A stretch of DNA of 64,000 nt from Bugula neritina (GCA_964035545.1 OZ037768.1:21016700-21080699), one strand, 5' to 3'; shown: positions 45,711 through 56,880, counted from the stretch's first letter. The notes: generated by a model from the sequence alone, not told the origin. Program-made: numbers and translations.

Positions 45711-48700
45711 TTAGCTAAACATTTGCCAACATTTAGATACAACCTCTTGATCAGTACCAGAGAAGTTGGCATAACAAGACTTGAGAAAGGCTTGTTTAAA
45801 TTGGGTGGAGATGGTGTCATCATTATGGTTACCATCACTTAAGGATGCTGCCATGCATGCTACAAGAAATTTATGGTGGCTACATTGACAGAAAACTGAC
45901 ATAGTGATGACATAAAAAGACAGTTTTGCCACAAGAATAGATAGAATAGTAAATTGAGTTACACATGAAATTACAGAGCAAAAAATTAAAAAAACTGATT
46001 TTGGAAAATGGAAATTTACAACTACTATACCTACATATTCAAGCAATTTTACGCGCTCTGCACCTAATATATTCAATTTTTCCGCTGTTCTATTGTAGAG
46101 ATGGCACGCATTGAACAGCTTCAGTAAATTGGGGGATACAGAGAGCTTGATTTCCGAGCCTGTCCATGGAAAAACCATGAAGGTGGCTAAATCAAAGTCT
46201 GTACGAGACAGGTCCGGGTGATTTCGCACATACTCACCGGCAGCCTTTTGAAGCTTCAAATATGTCGCACGTCGTTTACTCCGCAACCTGTCACGCCCCT
46301 TTGATGAGTCTAAATTATGAAACATATGAATGGTAGTTGCCACTAAACATTTAAACTTTTGAGCAACCGCAAAAAAAAGCAAATTTGACTAAAAATAGGT
46401 ATAGTAATGTGACGGACAACATTTCTTGCTACAGAAAATAGAATGGGTCCATCTCAGATGAAAACTTCCCAGTTGGACGCTATTTTTCATTTTGGTAAAA
46501 AATCAAATAAGATATATACACATGTTGCCTGCATAAAAAATTATCACAACACCGAACTAAAAATTAGAAAAGTTACAAGTTTGACAACCTGCTAACTTGA
46601 GTATGTTTGCATCAAACCGCTGTATAGTGCAAGCTAAATCTTCCAATTTTCTTTGATCTGCAGTCAAATCTAATAATAAAAATATACAATTTAACGTTTA
46701 TTCTGCTATGTATTGAACTAGCCTTATCATTACACCACATAGACATCTTATGACTTGCCACATTTTACATACTGGGTTAACTCTTATTCTGATGTCTATT
46801 TGCCTAAACTCATTATATACAGTTTTTTGCCATACTAATACATAAGTCAATTAATATTCTGTAATTTTTCATCTACATTTATTTTAATGTCAGTTACCTG
46901 TTAGCTCCAAGACGTTACAGTCATACATTCTACAATCTTAGTTATGTGTATTTAATCTTACTTGTCTAACAATATGGCAGGAGCACAACACAGGTGGTCT
47001 GGAGCTGTCATCTTCAACTATTTCTTGCACTTTTTTGCACTTTAGGCAAGTTTATTATCAGAAGACACTACATCTATAAACTTCCCAAGTTTACCGGCAT
47101 CAGTATCTAGAGTGACTTCATATCTGTTGTTGAGCCTTTGTAATCTCTGTCGTTTAGTCAGTGCGTCACTAATTTTAGCTGACCAATTGCTTTTGTATAA
47201 CTTGAGGAAATTCTTCGAGTTCTTTTGCGATTCCTCATCATCCCTAATGATTGTCATCTCAACTTTTAGTGTGAGATCTGTATAAACATTTGAGCACTTT
47301 TGCTTTCAAGTTTTGAGGCGGCCATTTCAACTGCTTCATATTTTTTTGTTACTTTCATTAGAGTACAGCTCTTTTGATAAGCGTCCAAGGAAACACAGTT
47401 TCTTTCTGTTTATATTTTAAAATGAGCAGCCTTTCGATCCTTGTTTGACCCTGTTCTTAAGACTTGACTTTTGGCAAACTCTTATTAGGCTGTCATTTTT
47501 AATAAAAGGCAATATTCCTGAAAGTAAAAAAAATAACCAACAGCTTGGAATTGTTTGTACACAGGTATGCAGAGCAAGCATGGTTAGGCATTGCTGTTTG
47601 ATCTCACATGTTCATCTCCCAATAAACTTGCCCTTAGTAGCTGTCTTAACAAAACTGTCTGACGATTGCTCTGCAAGGTTATGTATGGCTCTTTGATATT
47701 TGATCATATATTTATGGTAATCATCTTCAAAAGAGTATGGTAAGTGATAAGGAAAAGAATAAAAACCAGAAATATTTATTTTTATTTAGGTTTCCGACTC
47801 TCATCTTGTATATAATAACTTATCTTTAGTGGGTATACTGCTACTACATAAAATAAAAGCATCTATCAACTCGAAACAGTAAATTTATCAATGCAGTGAA
47901 ATAACTTTATAGTGAATATCCAGAAATCTTTTATAACATGCATACTACATCATTTAAGTATGCAGACATCATAAACCTTTCTTGTAGAAGGATCGGGGGC
48001 AACATGTTCTTCGACCAGCTTTTGAAAATCTTCCAATTTAGCAAGTGGCCAAAAGCATTGCTAAAAGAGAGGTGTCCACCACTTCCACAACCCCAACACA
48101 CAAGGGTGTGTCTGCCAACGGCAGCTGTTGACGACCTAGCAGGTCGATCAACTGCCGACTGTTGTCAGAGGCGCCTGATTTCCAAGCTCGTGGTTAAGTC
48201 GACCGGCTTGTCGGCTGCCGCCGTGGCTACGTGTACAGACGCCGTTGTCGGCTTCTACTTGCTGTACAGCCGTCCCAGGCTGACACTACCATCTGTTTCG
48301 AAATAGGCATTTCCAAGCTGGAGAGCCTTCTCCATCGTCCCAACTTCATTAGCAACTTGCGACAGCCGTTCCACCACGGTCGTGTGTTCTCGCAGAGGAA
48401 GTCCTAGGATGTCTCCTAAGCCCTTGGAGTTAGACACGCGCATCTCGAGCGGTGAGCCCAAACCTGGCTCTCAACGCATCGAAGATGTCGGTAACATCCT
48501 GGCCAATACCATAAAGTTTGGCCGCTCCAGCCAGGCACAACCGCAGCTGGATTAGAGTAACTCCGGCAGGCCAACGACAGATGGCTCCCACATAACATGC
48601 TGAATTCAGCGATAAATTGCTCCACATCTTCTCTTGAGAAGGTAGTAGCCCGCAAATAGTACCTGTCCATATGCAGCGCTGGGCCGCCTATGACATCCTC

Positions 48701-49504
48701 TACAGCTGCCCGTTGGATCGGTTCCAGACGTGGAATGTCTTCTTCGTTGTCACTGGTCATACTCTTTTACTCTTTGGCTAAGAGCATTAACTTCTAATTA
48801 TATCCCACTGCTGCCACCACTGTTGTGAAATTGTGCTTCACTTAGTTTGTGGGAATTAGAATTAAAGTAATGCCACTGGCTTAGAGTATGAAAGGGTTTA
48901 TTTATACAAATAATATAAAATTTTCTAACTACACAGAAATACAAGCATTACATAATTATACAATAGCGGAAACACAACCTAGCTAATCCACTGCTGCCAC
49001 CCAACTGCCTGCTTTACAAGTGCGCTGTCATCCAAATTAGATAATTAGTCCCAGTTGTATTGTGAACTGCTTTCTTTTTATTATATCGTCACCGGGTCCT
49101 TATCCTTTCTTTGAATCTTGATTGAATTTTCTGTACCATTTTCTTGTAAAAACTTGGCATCTGGCATTTTTTTTGCCATCAAAAAATTGTTTGAACACTC
49201 TCTTCTCTTCAGGAAGCCATCAATGTTACTAAACGAGCAGCTATACATTTACTATTTTCACCTCACACTTTGTTTGCCGATCTGTAGGATATGGTAACTC
49301 ATTTTAGAAAGAATCATTTAAATATTTAACCATTTAAATATTTGTTGCTACTTTTAATGAAAGAGCTGTTTTAGTTTTCCTTCATATTAAAGTGGTAAGC
49401 AATATGGTTACAAAATTAGCATATATAATACAAATAAATGTCTTCAAGTTACACTTACATTTCATCTTGCTAGGTTCTCTTATAGCGTTGCTTGGGGTGG
49501 ACAT
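45711..49504 (-). CDS. Unrecognised four-exon gene (184 aa model)
   Basis: Minus-strand exons 49518-49459 (ATG at 49504), 46669-46589, 46309-46031, 45859-45711. Phases agree at every junction (T|AT, G|AC, G|CA), which is the main support. The protein starts MSTPSNAIREPSKMKY, then a helical block LTADQRKLEDLACTIQRFD, then a basic patch GRDRLRSKRRATYLKL and NHPDLSRTDFDLATFMVF, and ends in DQEVVSKCWQMFS. There is no signal peptide or membrane segment. The donor after exon 2 (GTTGTC) is weak. The 2.8-kb first intron is full of retroelement fragments. I do not recognise the family. Transposon-derived or nuclear protein are both possible. Confidence 0.5.
47042..47366 (-). pseudogene. MAVSKLGNK-type helical ORF, dispersed copy with longer 3' part
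   Basis: Paralogue of 39100-39261 and 42369-42530. It keeps the start (MKVTKKYEAVEMAASKLE), lacks about 25 bp in the middle (TTTAGTGTGAGATCTG versus the longer array sequence), and then reads MTIIRDDEESQKNSKNFLKL, YKSNWSAKISDALTKRQ and LDTDAGKLGKFIDVV to a stop. The pattern FLKLYxxNWSAKISxxALTKRQ...D..KL..FI resembles the SAM-like N-terminal region of Crypton/tyrosine-recombinase-like proteins. This is a tentative family call. It lies in an intron of the unknown gene. Confidence 0.4.
48030..48760 (-). pseudogene. LTR-retroelement gag remnant with zinc knuckle
   Basis: Starts at a true ATG (MTSDNEEDIPRLE). A capsid-like region follows across two frame shifts: ICRWPAGVTLIQLRLCLAG, AKLYGIGQDVTDIFDALRA and LREHTTVVERLSQVA. 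After two in-frame stops comes RHTLVCWGCGSGGHLS, a CX2CX4H zinc-knuckle start, and then a KLEDFQKLVEEHV tail in another frame. The order capsid then knuckle is typical of Ty3-like gag. No protease or pol follows. The knuckle and tail are shared with the array ORFs at 38.77 and 42.04 kb. Confidence 0.7.
48804..49050 (-). mobile_element. Putative 5' LTR and primer-binding site of the gag remnant
   Basis: On the minus strand, AT-rich sequence with TATAAATAAACCC (TATA-like plus AATAAA, near 48897-48907) ends in CACAACA at 48821. It is followed at once by GTGGTGGCAGCAGTGGGA (48803-48820), a primer-binding-site-like tract, and gag starts 43 nt later. The outer LTR border is uncertain and no second LTR is visible. 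Confidence 0.45.
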
Positions 49505-49734
49505 TTTCGGAGAGCTTTCTAAAATATAATAAATAGTATGCTCAATAAAAATACTATAAACAATACTATAAAGAGCAGCACCAAAGTAAAGTTACTCTTG
49601 TAAGTGTGTGATACATATAAACAGTTACTTTAGCAATTTTGGTTACAGATAATGTTTAAATTTTACATAGAATTGCTAAAGTACGTGTAGGTCTTTTAAA
49701 AGTAGATTTGAATGCAATTAAAAACTTTGACAAT

Positions 49735-49796
49735 TCAAACTGTGGTTTTCTCTTCCTCACAATCATCATCCATATCATTACCAAGATGTATGTTAT
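49735..49796 (-). CDS. Acidic terminal exon of an unknown gene
   Basis: After a TCTGTAACAG acceptor: x|AT then NIHLGNDMDDDCEEEKTTV and a TGA stop. It lies downstream of the orphan exon 50734-51035. Splicing from AATG|GTGTTT in that exon would give a phase match (G|AT). Its position 5' of the next gene's first exon suggests the 3' end of a separate gene. Confidence 0.35.
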
Positions 49797-49959
49797 CTGT
49801 TACAGAAACAAAAAACATTGCATAATCATATTTAAACTGCACACTCTGACTATAACCACTATTAAGCAACCAGTTTAAAAGGTTTTTTTGCCCTCTATTA
49901 TTAAAAGTTAATCCAAGTTATCTATTATTATACAATTGAGTGAAGTAGGACCCTGGTTG

Positions 49960-50290
49960 TAAGTTGGCAGCTGAGGATTCTTGTTTGATGGATTAATAGT
50001 CACTTTTAATTTTTTTCCAGGTTTGAAGTCTGTTCTAATACATTTGGCAAAGATACAAGACATTTTATATAGCTGTGATGTAATCTAAATTACTTTTAGT
50101 TTCACAGTTCGGCTTGTTTTTTTCCAGTAAAACCAGTTAAAAGTTTTTTACTGTGACCACAAATTTGTGCAAACTATTAGTAAGTTGAGTCTATAAGAAA
50201 ATGTATTTGAAAAAATGTAGTTATTGGAAAAAAACATCTCGGCTTCTCACTATTTTCCTAGTAGTGTGTTATTTAGGAGCAGTAGTGGAG
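49960..50290 (+). repeat. Dispersed repeat R3, copy 1
   Basis: Aligns in order with 51180-51490 (AAGTTGGCAGCTGAGGATTC, then TTTGTGATGTAAT-type, then TTTACTGTGACCA, then GGCTTCTCAC blocks), but is diverged. A third relative is inverted at about 58150-58420. It is an uncharacterised AT-rich interspersed repeat. Confidence 0.55.
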
Positions 50291-50733
50291 AAATTGTTAT
50301 TGTTATGTTTTTAATGTAATTGAAATACTCTCTTTGTATAATGACTATTATAATTGCACATAATTATTGTAATTGTGTATTTGAGTTTATATAACACACG
50401 AACATTTTCTAGAAAGAAATTAAAAACCTTTTGGAGGGTTCAAGAGTAGGTCTCTAATCTGCAAAGTGATGATTTCTACAAGGAGTTATCTTTTCTTTGA
50501 TTGGTATTCCAACAATTGCTAAATGGTAAGTTGACCGAATTGAATCTTTGGCTGAAAATTGCGAAAGTTTAAATGTGACTTGAGAAGATGTATCAATCTT
50601 GATTGATAAATTTATTTATTCATTAAATATCTGGGACATGAAAACATGGTGCAAAATTCAGTGTAAATACTGGCTATATAATAAGTGGACATGAAAAAGA
50701 TTGGAACAAAAAGTCAGAACTCTGTTGGATTAT

Positions 50734-51035
50734 TTAAAATAAAACACCATTCCAAGTATTTACAAGGTGTTGTAAAAAGTTTTCCCTGCCCCATGTTTTT
50801 GATGGTTCTACATCTTCTACATTGATAAAATGGTCATAGCCTGTTATATATTTGACTGCAAGTGCTTTAGTTAGTTTCTGAATATGCAAATGATTTACTT
50901 TGCCATTATATAGGTAATGCACACATACCCAAAGCTCCATAAGGAGTTCTGGTGGTGCACAGGCTAAGAAAGGTTGGGGTAGTGAAGTGAGAGACTGGTG
51001 ATTGTCTGCTACTGTGAAACCTCTTGGCTTCCTTC
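50734..51035 (-). CDS. Orphan exon of an unrecognised gene (99 aa)
   Basis: Open minus-strand frame after a TTTCTAG acceptor. It reads GRKPRGFTVADNHQSLTSLP, then PPELLMELWVCVHYLYNGKV, then QKLTKALAVKYITGYDHF, and ends GVLF-stop. Composition and codon use look coding and no repeat matches were seen. I do not recognise the family. An internal donor (AATG|GTGTTT) would connect it to 49796-49735. Upstream exons were not found before the D8C gene. Confidence 0.35.
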
Positions 51036-51179
51036 CTAGAAACCTGTTGTTTTATGGTGAATTATTCTTGCATAATTCTGCCAAACAGTAAATCATTAAA
51101 GTTGTATGTTTAGTAGCTTGACATGTAGCCTGCTGGAAACATCAGTGTTGCTATTTTAGAGTTTAAATCTAATTAAGCA

Positions 51180-51490
51180 ATCAGGAGTTGGCAGTTGATG
51201 ATTCTGTTTTATGAATTAAAAGTTGTTATTCTGTGTTTTTAGAAGTTTTTCCTTGTTGAAAATCTGTTTTTATTCCATTTGGAAAAAAAGTATAGTATTT
51301 TTTTATATTTGTGATGTAATAATGATTTCATACTCCAGCCTGTTTTTCAAACTAAACTTTCATGATGATTTTACTGTGACCATATTGTTAGTATAGTTGA
51401 AGCACTGATGGCTATAATCAAATATTTATAGGGGGAAAATGATTCATTGGCTTTTCACTCTTCCTACAGTAATATGTAATGATGATTATT
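51180..51490 (+). repeat. Dispersed repeat R3, copy 2
   Basis: Counterpart of 49960-50290. On its left, 51100-51200 (TGCTGGAAACATCAGTGTTGC) is the reverse complement of 58300-58400 (AACACTGATGTTTCCAGCA). Confidence 0.55.
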
Positions 51491-52347
51491 ATTTGATACA
51501 ACCATTGTAAATATTTATTTGAATATGTATAACCCAGTAACTGCTTATATAATTTGTCATTAGATTTATAAAATATAATATATAGTTATTTGTACAAGAC
51601 TCTTAATTAAATTGTGTGCCTCTCTTTATTGTAAAACATTAATATGCTTACAACTTATATGTCTTCTGAGTCCTTGAAAGTAGAATTCATAAAAATGAGC
51701 ATTTATTAAAATTAAATGTATCTATAATAGAATGGAGGTATAGAGGGTGATAAAGGCATATGGATAAAAAATACCCAACACTGTTTAAACATTTGATATT
51801 GGTTTTTCAAAACTGCTGCAACAAGAATATATCTTGTCACTTAATATCTAATGGAAGTAGTTGAATGAAGCCGCAAATATAAGTTAATGAAAACCACAAA
51901 TAATGTGTATGGGCATCTATTCACATAATGAGCAGTCATGGAGCCTAAAATACAAATAACTCTTTTTCTCAATAGATTTGCTGCTATACTCATAGCAGTA
52001 GCCATATTGCAAATACATTATGACTTACATGGTTCATGAAATATGAATGGTGCAACCATCAAGTAGGCCTATATATATTTTATAAAAGCAATCTGGAAGA
52101 ACTTTTTGACTTGATTCAGCTATTTACAAGCAAATCAATAATTTCTAACCATAAGTAGTTTCATTCACTCAAGAACATCATCACTGATACTATGGCAAAC
52201 TTTGCAATACTACAGACCTGTTAGTTGGTGTACAGCTCAGTGCAGAACCAGTTATAACTGCCCACCTGATTATCAACAGTTAATTAGTAATGCCTGTTAA
52301 TCTATTGATGGAACTGGAAACAACTCAAGTGTTGATATTTTTATATT

Positions 52348-52500
52348 CACTGCGTTTCCATGACTGCGCATAATGCGAATGACTGCCCCGTACGGATTAT
52401 TTGTGATTTGTGGTTTGCATTACCTTATAGTTGCATGTAACTGTTTCCATTAGCCGAATGAAAAAATCCATTCGCATAATGCGATAATGGAAACGCAGTG
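52348..52500. mobile_element. 153-bp MITE with 14-bp perfect terminal inverted repeats
   Basis: Ends CACTGCGTTTCCAT and ATGGAAACGCAGTG pair perfectly, and pairing extends imperfectly through GCATAATGCGAATG. It is absent at the same place in copy B near 58940 (ATATTTTTATTATTGTATAAAT). The target duplication is short and not certain. CpG-rich compared with surroundings. Confidence 0.85.
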
Positions 52501-52726
52501 ATAGTCTGTATTGTATAAATGGAGGAGTCAAAAGCAGAAAAATATCAGTGGTTAATATGAATATGACTTGTTAAAATAGCTCATAAAAGAAGAAATGAAA
52601 TTAATTGCTTTTAATTTGCTGTTACTTATTGCATTACCTCATTTGTTTTATAGATAACATAACATATACATGCATATTTTTCTATACTATATTTCAAAAA
52701 TACCGAAATGTAGTCCATGCAAGAAA

Positions 52727-55214
52727 CTAATCAGAATCAACGTTCATTCCACAGAAGGTCCAGTAGCAAGAGCCAGTTCCCAACACTTTGTAAATGTAGT
52801 CACCAGCCCTCTCGGAGCACTTCTGGACCAGCATGGAGTTGGTCTGAGGCCATGTGTACCTACACAGACATAACATCATAATTATAATATTCTCTTCATT
52901 GTGTTAATTATATCACATTTAGGCTATAAATTAATACTATTTTACACTTGAAAAATTACACTGTACAACATAAGAATTGGTTTGCATTGTTCATGTTAAC
53001 TGTGACAATGTGGTTACTGTAGCACTGTAGTGATTATTGTGACAAGGTTTATTGTAATTTAATGTAATAATAATTGTAATAATGCAATAGTATTATAGTA
53101 AGTATAGAAAAATAACCAACCATGAGCAATCTCCATTCCAGCTACCATATATGGGCACCTGGTGTATCTCTCCCACGACAGTTGGCATAGGGGCATTAGT
53201 CCAGAATCCTCCATGACTTCCACAAGAATATTTAACAGGACATATGTTAGACATTTGTGAGCCAGCAGATCCTGTGAACCTGTCCATGTATTGAATAAAC
53301 AGTCTCAGTGAATTCACACACTAATTAGTTAGATATTGTGCTCTAGACTAGAAGCTCTGCAAAAAGTTGGTTTTGTAAAATGTCAACCCTAAATTCAGAC
53401 CTTATTAAAATAAGTTAACCTCTACATTGACTTTCAACCTCTTTGCTAAATCATATATATGGTGATTTCACGAGATATAAACAATCATTTATATACCCTT
53501 ATTATCTTTATTTATATGATATGATACTATTCATGTGGCCATATTTGTCTATATCAAAACAAATATATATTGTGTAGCTACCGTTAATTGACAGCTAAAA
53601 TTAATAAACTATGCATAAGTTGTATGTTGTAAACCGAGTATGCACCTGAACCAGTGTTGCGCTCTCTGTAGCTCTCGGTCACATGCATAAAACCCATTGG
53701 CTGGTAGGAGATTAGAGCCGTCCAAGTCTCGTCTCCATGATCCAGTCAAATTTACAGTCTCCATAGATCTGCAAGGACCTGAAATATACAGCACAGGGTT
53801 CTTCATAAATTGTAATTATGGTGTTGAGTTAACCCAGCAGCCCTTGTGGTGTACTTGGTTAGTGTGCCTGCTTGCAAGCTGAAGGTCTGTGGTTTGAATC
53901 CCAGGAAGGGCAACTATTTTACAGGCTATTTCAGCCTTTAGTGAAGTGTAGTAGAACTCTATAAAGGAGGTAAAGAGGCTAGGGGAGCCTGATGACTGAA
54001 GGAGTAGTAGAGAGGCTAGTTGAGCTCTTGGAAACTGGGTGGGATGTAGTGTTGAGTTTACCCAGCCGGAGGTGTGTGGTTGGAATCCCAGTGGAGCCAA
54101 TTATTTTACAGTAATAGCTCTAATTTATAGCTGTTTGGGTGAAATTTTGACAGTTTTAATTATTTTAATATATTATGTAGTACTTTAACTCGCGAATTGC
54201 TTTCAATTAATTTCACCAAATCACAACTTTTTCTCCTGTATATAAGTATTTTTTTTAATTTGTCACAGTTCTAGAGAAAATGATAATTTTAAATAATGAG
54301 TAAATAAATACGTTTGGACTGATGCATCTAACTAGAAATATTAAATGTATGATTATAGATTAGAAAGCTTTGGCTACATTTGACAAGAAAATATGCATTT
54401 ACAGCAGCAAGTTCACAAGTGTAAACAACAGAGTTTATATACCGAGTATTGATAGTTGGTTAGAAGGTTGACTTGTGGGTGACAGAACTGTAGGAGCTGG
54501 AGTCGTTGGGTTGGGATCCTCAGACTCTCCCTCTACGTCACATTCATTTAAGAGATCTCGTAACAACAGTCTCAGAGATTCTTCAGATTGCCTTTTCTTC
54601 CTGGCACCTATATTTATACACACTGATTTTTATCAAGTGTCTACAACAGCATTTGTGTTCAATGTTGTTATAATACAGCTTGTCAGTTTGTATCTGATGT
54701 CAGCTATATATAGCCATGAATGAACTGGTTATATATTGATATACTCAATAGACATGGTGAGAGCGCATTTGGGAGTTAAAATAATTTACTGCTGCATACC
54801 ATTATGCCATATCACAGCATTAGCCTGTTACATGTCTATTATAATAATTTATTTTTTGCCACAGATGTAGGCATGTGAAGTGCAATGAAAAGTTGAGAAA
54901 AGCCAGCATTCCATATGCAAGATGTAGCATTAGAGATTTTGTTTGCAAGAACTTTCTAAAAAGAACTTTATTAAGTTTAAGCAATTGAAAAGGTTTGGCT
55001 ACTGATTTTCAAAATTTGCTGCTTTTAGTTAATTGGTTAGAGACTCACCACCAGTCCTGAGGTCAGCATGGCAGTGCTGCTCGATGTTAGACATTAACAT
55101 GTTTACTTTCTCATCTGTTGTGTCCTTCAACTCATTCTTTCTCTTCAGCTCTTTTAAGGAAAGGTCTGCATTAGCTGAAATGACTAAACATAGTACGAAG
55201 TAAGCCCAAAGCAT
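52727..55214 (-). CDS. Secreted D8C-domain protein, copy A (5 exons, 251 aa)
   Basis: Exons 55214-55049, 54607-54443, 53778-53646, 53279-53121, 52859-52727, GT-AG with phases 1,1,2,2. The first ATG in frame is 55214; 12 nt upstream the frame opens only with GTG. Signal peptide MLWAYFVLCLVISANA, a helical proregion, then a furin-type site RKKR-Q in exon 2, then an S/T/P-rich linker. The rest is a D8C domain with eight cysteines: GPCRS, FYACDRELQ, SNICPVKYSC, GDCSWY, VQKCSERAGDYIY, GSCYW, TFCG. D8C occurs in uromodulin, GP2 and OIT3-like extracellular proteins (family knowledge). There is no zona pellucida domain. Likely a processed secreted glycoprotein (NLT and NGF region). Function unknown. 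Confidence 0.9.
53821..54111 (+). mobile_element. Dimeric tRNA-derived SINE, copy A
   Basis: Left half: GTGTTGAGTTAACCCAGCAG, tRNA-like part 53840-53912 with A box TGGTGTACTTGG (53847-53858) and B box GGTTTGAATCC (53891-53901), ending TATTTTACAG. Right half (54049-54111): GTGTTGAGTTTACCCAGC then a second B box GGTTGGAATCC and ATTATTTTACAG, with the A-box part deleted. The anticodon arm does not pair, so this is not a tRNA gene. Antisense to D8C, in its intron 2. Confidence 0.75.
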
Positions 55215-55286
55215 TGTGTTGATCACTAGTGAACAGCTGCGATGACAACACCAACATGAAAAGTAGCAATAGTTGTGTGGGTTACC

Positions 55287-55295
55287 CTTTTTATA
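55287..55295 (-). promoter_or_regulatory. TATA box of D8C gene A
   Basis: TATAAAAAG on the minus strand, 73-81 nt upstream of the ATG at 55214. This predicts a start of transcription near 55260. It is conserved in copy B (62196-62204). Confidence 0.7.
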
Positions 55296-55534
55296 GCTGG
55301 TAATATTTGTACCATGCAGTTCTCATCTACAAGGAAATAAAAGCAGCAAAATATTATAGTTCAATCAGATGCAAATGGCAATCATGCATACAGCAATATA
55401 AGGATAATCTAGATAACAGAAATGGAGTAAACGGCATGATGATACTAAAAATACAGAAAACAGCTTTAAAGAATGACTTACTGTTTACAAGTAGCAATAT
55501 TATACTTAGAATAGCCAGCTTTTTATTGATGCTT

Positions 55535-55670
55535 TGTCACAGTATAATGTTCAGGATGTCACAGCATAATGTTCAGGATGTCACAGCATGATGTTCAGGA
55601 TATCACAGTATAATGTTCAGGATGTCACAGTATAATGTTCAGGATGTCACAGCATAATGTTCAGGATGTG
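55535..55670 (+). repeat. 22-bp minisatellite upstream of D8C gene A (about 6 copies)
   Basis: Unit GTCACAGCATAATGTTCAGGAT repeated six times with small changes. Copy B has only about three copies (62448-62515). Confidence 0.9.
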
Positions 55671-55734
55671 TTTTTGATGAAGATTCATGAATAACTGTGG
55701 CAGCAGATCTATGTGAACCATACTGCTGACTATT

Positions 55735-56040
55735 GCATAGACCTACTGCATATGGTATTGCATAATATGGTACTGTATATTAGAGTATTATCTATGGTAT
55801 TGTATTATAGTAATATAATTATGTGGTATTGTGTATATATATGGTATTGTATATAGTATTATATGTGGTATTGCATATAGTATTGTATATGGTATTATAT
55901 GATATTGCATATTGCATTGTAGCCTGTAATATGGTATTGTATATTGTATTTTACATTATATGGCACTGTATATGGTATTATATATGGTATTGTATATGGT
56001 AGTATATATATATATACTGTATTGTATATTGTTAATGCAT
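55735..56040 (+). repeat. GTATTGTATATG-type minisatellite, copy A
   Basis: About 300 bp of imperfect GGTATTGTATAT units. Homologous to the longer tract at 62590-63080. Open frames over it are artefacts. Confidence 0.85.
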
Positions 56041-56405
56041 ATTACATTTGTAACTGTCTCCATTTTTTCTTAAAACAACTAATTTTTGCCCTTATTTTAC
56101 AGCTTTAAAGCTTCCATTCAAAAACAGATTATAGCAGTTGGTTAAAAGTAGAACTCAGTTGAAGAAAGACAACTCCAGTGAAACGCCACAAACTTTTTGT
56201 TTAATAAATATTTCTTTATAACCTATTTCACTATAATATTATTGCTGGCTTTAGGAAAGTCAATTTATGTGTGTATATATATGAATCGAGCAAAAAATCT
56301 AGCATAATGCTTTACAACAGAGTTGAATTATTTTATAAAATTAACATTATGCTTCATCTGTTTGAAAGAATGAAAATCGTTTTAACTTTTATACTGTAGT
56401 AGATT

Positions 56406-56662
56406 TGTGGGTAGAATGCAGTTTAAGCAGGGAGCATAACTCCAGTATAGAAAGAACAAGATGAGGTAGCTTGAGCAGATAAATCTTTATTGCTGTATAT
56501 AGCTGGTAAAAGTAATCTTAGTCGTGAGCTCCAGTAGTAGACTGACTTTACACTGCGAGATCGCCTCCTTTTATACAAGAAAAACTTTTTTGTTCTCACC
56601 CTGTCCGATTGTTGGAGCCCGATAATTGGCACTTGCCGACTTTTGGACAGGACCGAATTACA
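56406..56662 (-). mobile_element. Solo LTR candidate (257 bp)
   Basis: Segment with TG...CA ends (TGTGGGTAGAATG ... CCGAATTACA). On the minus strand it has TATAAAAGGAGG (about 56568-56578) and, downstream, AATAAAG (near 56486), in LTR order. It lies in a stretch of copy A that is missing from copy B near 63400. A clear target-site duplication was not seen, so the limits are uncertain. Confidence 0.5.
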
Positions 56663-56880
56663 TAATCGTATTTAAAAATAAAATAAAGTGCATGAAAATA
56701 CAACTCTAATGTAATATATATATTTTTTTTTGCTGTAGGTTTCCACTGCAATACCTACTATTGGACTACAGTTGGATGCAGGACGTTGTGCTTCAGCATG
56801 AAAGCCTAATTAAATATTCAGTTTATTTATATTGAGGACAGGTAACCCTTGTGTTATAATATATATATATTTATTATATA

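Larger units (their letters stand above)
52080..56880. repeat. Segmental tandem duplication, copy A
   Basis: Matches 58680-63520 in the same orientation at an offset of about 6.6-6.9 kb. Identity is high across the D8C gene, its introns and promoter, falling towards the edges. Differences: MITE 52348-52500 and solo-LTR candidate 56406-56662 only here; Tigger/pogo-like MITE only in copy B. Confidence 0.9.

Noticed and set aside
47938-48306. Plus-strand 122-aa ORF
   Set aside because: Antisense to the gag remnant. The capsid and zinc-knuckle similarity lies on the minus strand.
53840-53912. Functional tRNA gene
   Set aside because: A and B boxes and an acceptor-like stem are present, but the anticodon arm does not pair and the sequence is part of a larger repeated SINE.
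55215-55226. Earlier start for D8C copy A (and the same for copy B at 62124-62135)
   Set aside because: The frame there opens with GTG, not ATG. The first ATG, at 55214 (62123), is directly followed by a good signal peptide and conserved in both copies.
55535-55670. Regular 22-bp repeats as CRISPR or origin iterons
   Set aside because: Contiguous units without spacers in a eukaryotic intergenic region, with variable copy number in the paralogous segment.
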